Shown here piece by piece: positions 59,461-64,000 of a stretch of DNA of 64,000 bases. The position numbers and the translations under genes are program-made. The stretch is from NCBI GenBank assembly GCA_035606355.1, contig DATNFO010000007.1, positions 1 to 64,000 on the forward strand. Direction: 5' to 3'. How positions within the stretch are numbered: the stretch's first letter is position 1; every line of letters starts with the position of its first letter. The notes below the pieces were generated by a model. The model did no database searches, was not told the DNA's origin, and saw nothing but the letters and a program-made list of their open reading frames with translations. This DNA comes from Sulfopaludibacter sp035606355. GTDB taxonomy: Bacteria > Acidobacteriota > Terriglobia > Bryobacterales > Bryobacteraceae.

Positions 59461-59960
59461 TGACGGCACAATTGGGAACTGTGGCTACCGCGAAGGCGGT
59501 GGCACTGATAACGGCTCCGAACGGGATTAACGCGGGCGTGGCGGCGCTGACGTTTCCTGGTTCAGGAGCCGCCGGCGCGCTTACGGCTTCGCAGGTGATT
59601 GCGCAGAACGTGGCGTCAGAGGTGGCCGAAAAGGCCGGCCCGATCGTCTATCCGACGGTGAATGTGTACTGCGAAAAGCTGGTGAACAGCCAGTTAGAGA
59701 AGTTCCGAAGCTTTTCCGGAACAATCCAAATGGCTATGGAGGTCCGGCATTCACAGGACAGGCTCGAGGGACTGCAGGAGACTCTGGCGACTTACACGGA
59801 TGCACTTCTGCGAGTGCTGGATGGAAGCCGGGGCGATTGGGGTAACGGGCTGTACTTCGCGGGGGCCTACCAGGCGGTATATGGCGCGGTAAAACAGGGC
59901 GGCAAGCATTATATACAGGCGGCGAAAGTGACGTTTGAGTTAGGAGTGAGTATCAACTAA
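59460..59960 (+). CDS. Phage protein, unknown, before the tail tube gene
   Basis: 166 aa. The N-terminal third is Ala/Gly/Thr-rich (TAKAVALITAPNGINAGVAAL) followed by helices (VYCEKLVNSQLEKFRSFSGTIQMAME) and a YFAGAYQAVYGAVKQGGKHYIQAAKVTFELGV ending typical of tail terminator or head-closure proteins, unproven. It begins at TAATG and ends exactly at the ATG of the next gene. Confidence 0.6.
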   Translation: MTAQLGTVATAKAVALITAPNGINAGVAALTFPGSGAAGALTASQVIAQNVASEVAEKAGPIVYPTVNVYCEKLVNSQLEKFRSFSGTIQMAMEVRHSQDRLEGLQETLATYTDALLRVLDGSRGDWGNGLYFAGAYQAVYGAVKQGGKHYIQAAKVTFELGVSIN

Positions 59961-61135
59961 TGTCGACTTACATCTCTTCCCAGGCAAACCGGTTCTATAC
60001 GGCGCTAGAGGACGACTACGGAAAGACGCCGGCGATCACGGCGGCGAATCGCATTCCGGCGCTAAAACTGAAGGTGCGGCAGCAACAGGAAGTAACTTCC
60101 CGGAAGGATAAGACGGGAACCCGTACCTTTGTGGGCCTACCCGCGGGCGGGCGGCGGCGCACGGCGTTCGAATTGCAGACGTATATGACAAGTTGGGCGA
60201 AGGCGGGGCAAGCGGCGCCTGGGTACGGTCCGCTGTTTCAGGCGGCGCTCGGCGGGTTGCCTAAGGCGTGGGCAGGCGGCACAGTCAGCTCATGCACCGC
60301 AGCGGCCCGCGTGACGTTTGCGGCGGCGCACGGGCTCTGCGCAGGTCAGGCGGTGGCATCCGCAAACGAGATCCGGTTCCTGGCCGCGATCGTAGACGCG
60401 AACACGGTTGTCCTGAACGCTCCGTTTACGGCGCTGCCGGGGGCGGGGTCAAGCATGGGATCGACGGTAACTTATTCGCCGGCTACGGAGTTGGGTAGCA
60501 CAAGCATCTTTGATTACTGGTCTCCCTCGACGGCCGTTCAACGCGTACTTAGCGGAGCTGCAGTGGATGAGCTGGAGATTCTGGTGAACGGCGATTATCA
60601 CGAGTTTCACTTCAGCGGCATGGCGCAAGACATAGTGGACACGAGCAGCTTCAGCGCGTCGGCAGGGGAGCTCGAGAGTTTTCCCGCAGAGCCGGCGCTC
60701 GGCGCGTTCGATTATTCGATTGTCCCGGGCAACCTCGGTCAGGCATGGCTGGGTACGGCCGCTACGCAGTTCCTGACGATCACGCGAGCCGCCGTGAAGG
60801 TGAAGAACAACCTGGACATGCGGGGTAGTGAATTCGGGTTCAGCGTGCCGCAGTCGATCGCTCCGGGCGAACGGATGGTTACCGGCGAGTTCGAGCTATA
60901 CAGCAAGGACGACGCGGCTACTGCGAGCCTTTATCAGGCGGCGCGCCAGCAGTCGCCGATTTCGGTCATGTTTCAACTGGGACAGAGCTCGGGTCAGATG
61001 ATGGCCGTCTTCTTGAAGAGTGTGATCCCCGAAGTACCTGAATTCGATGACGGCAAGACCAGACTGCAGTGGTCCTTCCGGCCATCGCGCGCACAAGGGG
61101 TCGGCGACGACGAAGTTGTAATCGCGTTTGGATAG
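59960..61135 (+). CDS. Probable major tail tube protein
   Basis: 391 aa. The core (TVSSCTAAARVTFAAAHGL, NEIRFLAAIVDANTVVLNAPFTAL) and the C-terminal domain (LEILVNGDYHEFHFSGMAQDIVDTSS, AAVKVKNNLDMRGSEFGFSVPQSIAPGERMVTGEFELYSKDD) look like phage tail tube/immunoglobulin-like modules. It is larger than a minimal tube protein (about 200 aa). Position before the chaperone-like genes supports the call. Confidence 0.7.
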   Translation: MSTYISSQANRFYTALEDDYGKTPAITAANRIPALKLKVRQQQEVTSRKDKTGTRTFVGLPAGGRRRTAFELQTYMTSWAKAGQAAPGYGPLFQAALGGLPKAWAGGTVSSCTAAARVTFAAAHGLCAGQAVASANEIRFLAAIVDANTVVLNAPFTALPGAGSSMGSTVTYSPATELGSTSIFDYWSPSTAVQRVLSGAAVDELEILVNGDYHEFHFSGMAQDIVDTSSFSASAGELESFPAEPALGAFDYSIVPGNLGQAWLGTAATQFLTITRAAVKVKNNLDMRGSEFGFSVPQSIAPGERMVTGEFELYSKDDAATASLYQAARQQSPISVMFQLGQSSGQMMAVFLKSVIPEVPEFDDGKTRLQWSFRPSRAQGVGDDEVVIAFG

Positions 61136-61144
61136 GCGGCGAGT

Positions 61145-61510
61145 ATGCAATACGAAAGCACGAGAGAAGTGCGATCCACCTGCTCGCCAGGAGTAAGTTA
61201 CGTGGTCTGGCGAATGTCGTTCGGCAGACGGCTGGAGTTGATGCGCAGCGTTCGAGAGTTGGCGCGCCGGCTGGAATATCTGGAAGCCGGTGCTTCCGCC
61301 ATCGACAGCATGGAAGCTGCCTTCGTACGCCGCGAAATCGACCGGCTGTTCGTGGGGTGGGGATTGAGAAAGGTGGAAGGGCTGGAATTGGATGGCGCGC
61401 CAGCATCCCCGGATAGCTTGATCGAGAGGGGGCCGGAAGAGTTGTTTCGGGAAGCGTTGGCCGCTGTGAGGGCAGAGGCCGGACTAAGCGACGAAGAACG
61501 AAAAAACTGA
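61145..61510 (+). CDS. Phage protein at the tail-assembly chaperone position
   Basis: 121 aa, mostly helical (MSFGRRLELMRSVRELARRLEYLEAG, IDSMEAAFVRREIDRLFVGWGLRKVEG, ELFREALAAVRAEAGLSDEER). The two small genes after a tail tube gene are usually tail-assembly chaperones such as G and GT, so a chaperone role is suggested by position and size. Its TGA overlaps the CTG start of the next gene. Confidence 0.6.
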   Translation: MQYESTREVRSTCSPGVSYVVWRMSFGRRLELMRSVRELARRLEYLEAGASAIDSMEAAFVRREIDRLFVGWGLRKVEGLELDGAPASPDSLIERGPEELFREALAAVRAEAGLSDEERKN

Positions 61511-61848
61511 CGGTCGCCTTCCATTTTCAATTTGCCAACCAGGCCGGTTGGGAGTGCGACGTGTGCCGGAAGTCCGGCCTGGATGAGCGGAGACATTGCC
61601 GATGGCGGGGTGAATCGCCGCCGGTGGACGGGATGCCGGTGTGGGTACGCGGAGATATGGCTACGTCGGTGTGTCCAAAGTCGCTGGTGAGCGGAGAGAG
61701 CGAGGCACTGCTGGAAGAGTTCTGGGGCAGGCGGCGATTCGGAGGCGTAGGAGTGGAAGGATTGACGGCGCGTCAAGCGGATGCGTTCGCGATGTTGGGT
61801 GAGTTACTGCGAGAGGAGAACAAGCGTGGGGAGCGAAGCGCGGGATGA
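61507..61848 (+). CDS. Phage protein, tail-assembly chaperone-like, CTG start proposed
   Basis: 113 aa. The frame is open upstream of the GTG at 61561 and reads LTVAFHFQFANQAGWECDVCRKSGLDE; a CTG at 61507 that overlaps the preceding TGA (CTGA) is a better start than the GTG, which would cut the F-x-F and WECDVC segment. It has a Cys-x-x-Cys (WECDVC) and a C-terminal LTARQADAFAMLGELLREEN helix. The next gene starts inside it. Confidence 0.5.
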   Translation: MTVAFHFQFANQAGWECDVCRKSGLDERRHCRWRGESPPVDGMPVWVRGDMATSVCPKSLVSGESEALLEEFWGRRRFGGVGVEGLTARQADAFAMLGELLREENKRGERSAG

Positions 61849-62416
61849 GTTACTAAGTACGTTTTTCCAGCTCGCGGGTGGGACCGGCGGAGCGTCAACG
61901 GGATTCGGGTTGGGACCTGAAGCGCTGAGCACGGCCGCGGCCACTGTGGCGGGTGCGACGGTGAAGGGCGGCGGCGCGGCTAAAACAGAGGCAAACGCGG
62001 ATGGAGCGGTCACGGCCGGGTCCGTTGCAAAGAGTGTGCTGGAGAGTGGATTGGGAATTGTGCCGCTGGTCACGGGTCTCTTTGGTTTGTTCAGCGGGAG
62101 GACGGAGGAGGCGGCGCCGGCGATACAGAAGTATGCGATGCCGCAGGCGATATCGTTCGAGAGCGCCGATAGCGGCGGGCGATTAGTGGCGTCCGATCGC
62201 GACCAGACCGGAGCGTCGCGCGTTTACCAGCAACAAGGAGGGAGCGGCGACGGATCGACGGCGGTGGGCCAAACTGCTGGGGGATCACAGATCACGGTCA
62301 ACGTACAGGCGATGGACGCGAAGTCTTTTATGGATCACAGCAGCGAGATCGCGCAAGCAGTGCGAGGCGCGATGTTAAACATGAGCTCGATTAATGACGT
62401 ACTGGGTGAACTCTGA
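61826..62416 (+). CDS. Phage protein, short tape-measure candidate
   Basis: 196 aa from GTG 61826 (GAGAGGAG site). It is Gly/Ala-rich (QLAGGTGGASTGFG, ATVAGATVKGGGAA) with a hydrophobic helix (VLESGLGIVPLVTGLFGLFSG) and a C-terminal region reading ITVNVQAMDAKSFMDHSSEI, a block also seen near the end of tail tape measure proteins. At only 196 aa it would set a very short tail, as in gene transfer agents. It ends TGATG with the next gene. Confidence 0.55.
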   Translation: MGSEARDELLSTFFQLAGGTGGASTGFGLGPEALSTAAATVAGATVKGGGAAKTEANADGAVTAGSVAKSVLESGLGIVPLVTGLFGLFSGRTEEAAPAIQKYAMPQAISFESADSGGRLVASDRDQTGASRVYQQQGGSGDGSTAVGQTAGGSQITVNVQAMDAKSFMDHSSEIAQAVRGAMLNMSSINDVLGEL

Positions 62417-62772
62417 TGCAGACATTTCCCGTTTTAAAGACCAAAGCAGTGATGCAGACACCGGCGAGGAAGCGGACTGCGTTTCGAAATCAGACGCTAC
62501 GATTTTTGGACGGGTCGGAGCAGCGGTACAGGGATTCGGCCGGTCCTCTACGGAGCTGGGTAATTCAGTTGAAGGATCTGGACGAGAACGAGATGGCATC
62601 GCTGGAGCGCTTTTTGCGGGATTCACAAGGGAGATTCGGGACATTTGAGTTCACCGATCCCTGGGATGGTGCTGTTCATACGAACTGTAGTCTTGCGGCT
62701 GATGGAGCGGCGTTCGTGCTGCTGGGTGAGATGCGCGGTCGCACGACGGTGACGGTGGTGGAGAACCGGTGA
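62416..62772 (+). CDS. DUF2460-like phage tail protein (short)
   Basis: 118 aa. PVLKTKAVMQTPARKRTAFRNQ, RFLDGSEQRYRDSAGPLRSW, LKDLDENEMASLERFLRDSQGRFGTFEFTDPWDG matches the pattern of the DUF2460 proteins of tail or baseplate modules: R-F-x-D-G-S-E, an LdEnElasLerFl segment and a GxFxFxDPWDG end. The next gene has the same layout, so the two are probably paralogues. Overlaps both neighbours (TGATG, GTGA). Confidence 0.6.
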   Translation: MQTFPVLKTKAVMQTPARKRTAFRNQTLRFLDGSEQRYRDSAGPLRSWVIQLKDLDENEMASLERFLRDSQGRFGTFEFTDPWDGAVHTNCSLAADGAAFVLLGEMRGRTTVTVVENR

Positions 62773-63557
62773 GCGCGGCCTTGGTGTACCCACAACTCAC
62801 GAGCGGGGCTCTGGCGCAGTTTCCGCTTAGGAAGCAGGTAAGTTACCGGACGGTGGTCATTCAAGCTGCTGACGGCAGCAGTGTGAAGTATGCGGATTCG
62901 ACCGGCGGGCGAACTGAATGGGAGCTGCAATATTCGGGACTGACGGATGCGGAGTTGGCGAGCCTGGCGGCTTTTCATGTAGCGGCGGAGGGCACTCTCA
63001 ACGGTTTTACGTTTGTGGACCCCTGCGGCAATCTCGCAGCTTGGAGTGAGGACTTACAAAACGCGGTGTGGCAGACGGCGCCGCGTCTCACGCTGACGGC
63101 TGGAGTGCCGGATGTTTGCGGCGGTGCAGGCGCTTGGACAGTGAGTAATAGCGGCGCAGGTCCGCAGTCAATACTGCAGACGATCAACGCTCCCAGTTCA
63201 TACGTGTATTCCTTTAGCGTTTGGATCCGGTCCGCAACGGCGAGCGCGGTAACGCTCATTTTGGGCGGGGAGAGATCAGATTGCGTGATCGGCCCGGAGT
63301 GGCAGCGACTCTCGCTCACGTGGGGCGACGCGCAGACGGGCTCGGTTACTTTCGGAGTGGAGACCGGCGCATCGACGAGCATCGACGTGTTCGGATTTCA
63401 GGTGGAAGCGCAGGGGCGATCGTCGGGATATCGACCGTCGCAAAACGGTGGAGTCTATGAGGGAGCCCGCCTGGCCGACGACACTCTTGGGTTTACAACG
63501 GAACAGCCGAACCGGCATTCCGCAACGGTAAGGATCGTCTATGCAGACCATCTCTGA
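62769..63557 (+). CDS. DUF2460-like phage tail protein with extra beta-sandwich domain
   Basis: 262 aa from GTG 62769. The N-terminal ~90 residues (VIQAADGSSVKYADSTGGRTEWELQYSGLTDAELASLAAFHVAAEGTLNGFTFVDP) repeat the scheme of the previous protein. The following ~140 residues (SYVYSFSVWIRSATASAVTLILGG, WQRLSLTWGDAQTGSVTFGVETGASTSIDVFGFQVE) look like a carbohydrate-binding or lectin-type beta-sandwich as in receptor-binding tail proteins, before a short tail that returns to EQPNRHSATVRIVY. Confidence 0.6.
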   Translation: MSAALVYPQLTSGALAQFPLRKQVSYRTVVIQAADGSSVKYADSTGGRTEWELQYSGLTDAELASLAAFHVAAEGTLNGFTFVDPCGNLAAWSEDLQNAVWQTAPRLTLTAGVPDVCGGAGAWTVSNSGAGPQSILQTINAPSSYVYSFSVWIRSATASAVTLILGGERSDCVIGPEWQRLSLTWGDAQTGSVTFGVETGASTSIDVFGFQVEAQGRSSGYRPSQNGGVYEGARLADDTLGFTTEQPNRHSATVRIVYADHL

Positions 63558-64000
63558 GCTTAAGGAACAGGCGGTCACAGATACACCGGTAATGGTCTTC
63601 GACTGCGTACTGGCCAACGGACAAACGGAACATTGGAGCACGCACGCGGTGACAGTGAATGGGATCGCCTACCTGGCCCGGGTGCTACAGCATAGTGCTT
63701 TCGATATTCAAACGGCATCGGACCAGGGGGTGGACGGCAGCCCGCGAATCTCGATTGTTCTGGCGAACGCCGATTCTCATTTTTCCGAGGTCGAGCGGCA
63801 AACGGGGTGGAAGGGGGCGAAACTTACTGTAAGTTTTCTCTTTTACGACTTACGCGCCGCGTCGGCATTGACTGACGCGCCGGTAGTTTTTCGCGGGATC
63901 TGCAATGCTCCCGAGGAAATCCGGGAAGCGACGCTCCGCCTGAGCGCGACCAATCGCATGAATCTTCAGAGGCTACTGCTGCCCGAGGTTCGGATTCAAC
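63541..64000 (+). CDS. Phage tail protein, DUF2163-like, truncated by window edge
   Basis: At least 153 residues from ATG 63541, which lies in the 3' end of the previous gene. It reads MQTISELKEQAVTDTPVMVFDCVLANGQTEHW, then GIAYLARVLQHSAFDIQTASDQGVDGSPRISIVLANAD and KGAKLTVSFLFYDLRA, similar to the N-terminal half of the DUF2163/phage_BR0599 protein that follows DUF2460 in gene transfer agents and lambdoid tail modules. The 3' end is outside the window. Confidence 0.5.
   Translation, partial: MQTISELKEQAVTDTPVMVFDCVLANGQTEHWSTHAVTVNGIAYLARVLQHSAFDIQTASDQGVDGSPRISIVLANADSHFSEVERQTGWKGAKLTVSFLFYDLRAASALTDAPVVFRGICNAPEEIREATLRLSATNRMNLQRLLLPEVRIQ

Larger units (their letters stand above)
53675..64000 (+). 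mobile_element. Prophage or GTA-like structural module, incomplete at the right edge
   Basis: After the glycosyltransferase gene every reading frame is on the plus strand and tightly packed, in the order terminase, portal, scaffold, coat, connector-like proteins, tail tube, chaperone-like proteins, short tape-measure candidate, DUF2460-like proteins and a DUF2163-like protein. No integrase, repressor, replication or att site is visible on the left side. A rho-independent terminator and a hairpin separate it from the host gene. The module continues past 64000. Confidence 0.85.

Noticed and set aside
1..64000. tRNA or rRNA genes
   Set aside because: No T-loop GGTTCGAATCC-type blocks in cloverleaf context or rRNA-like sequence were noticed in the intergenic regions; detection by eye is limited.

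Overview
The window is a high-GC bacterial chromosome segment, most likely from an acidobacterium of the Solibacter/Bryobacter type. The clues are family-level: a TIGR03435 (Solibacter-type) protein, a PadR regulator next to an ADOP-type MacB/FtsX permease, an ECF sigma factor overlapping a TPR-bearing serine/threonine kinase, and many dispersed palindromic repeats. The assignment is inferred from family content, not from a marker gene.

Layout. 1-8.5 kb: a Crp/Fnr regulator; an ArsR/SRPBCC/DoxX/MFS operon whose DoxX gene is frameshifted; an internally deleted group II intron (about 3.68-4.33 kb); and a minus-strand operon DUF4159-DUF423-RNB nuclease-DinB. 8.5-9.0 kb: an array of repeats with a 36-bp inverted repeat. 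9-20 kb: SDR, ArsR, a Tat-type protein apparently split by an amber codon, an M48 peptidase, a CE7-like esterase, then a tight sigma factor-kinase-134 aa protein-tyrosinase cluster, a YHS protein and an ion channel. 20.8-26.3 kb: a TetR-controlled operon, a TIGR03435 gene with a BlaI-like operator on its start codon, an M23 peptidase, RidA and a GntR/LacI chimeric regulator. 26-53.7 kb: heme A synthase, lytic transglycosylase, HI0933 flavoprotein, penicillin-recognising enzyme, DNA repair genes (UDG family 5, photolyase, LigD-type polymerase, RecQ), PadR/ADOP, a porin, a PAS histidine kinase, a second ECF sigma factor, hemerythrin, ribokinase, asparagine synthetase and an ArnT-like glycosyltransferase. 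53.8-64 kb: a colinear phage head-tail module (terminase, portal, scaffold, P22-like coat, tail tube, short tape-measure candidate, DUF2460-like proteins) that runs off the right edge.

At large scale, the top strand changes from C-rich to G-rich at about 21-25 kb whatever the gene strand, and most genes point away from that zone. This is the polarity expected at a replication origin or an inversion/assembly junction, yet no dnaA or DnaA boxes were seen. Three families of palindromic repeats recur in the intergenic spaces. No tRNA, rRNA or CRISPR array was seen. Intergenic stretches longer than 300 bases are only 3573-4524 (promoter, intron remnant, repeats) and 8533-8964 (repeat array).
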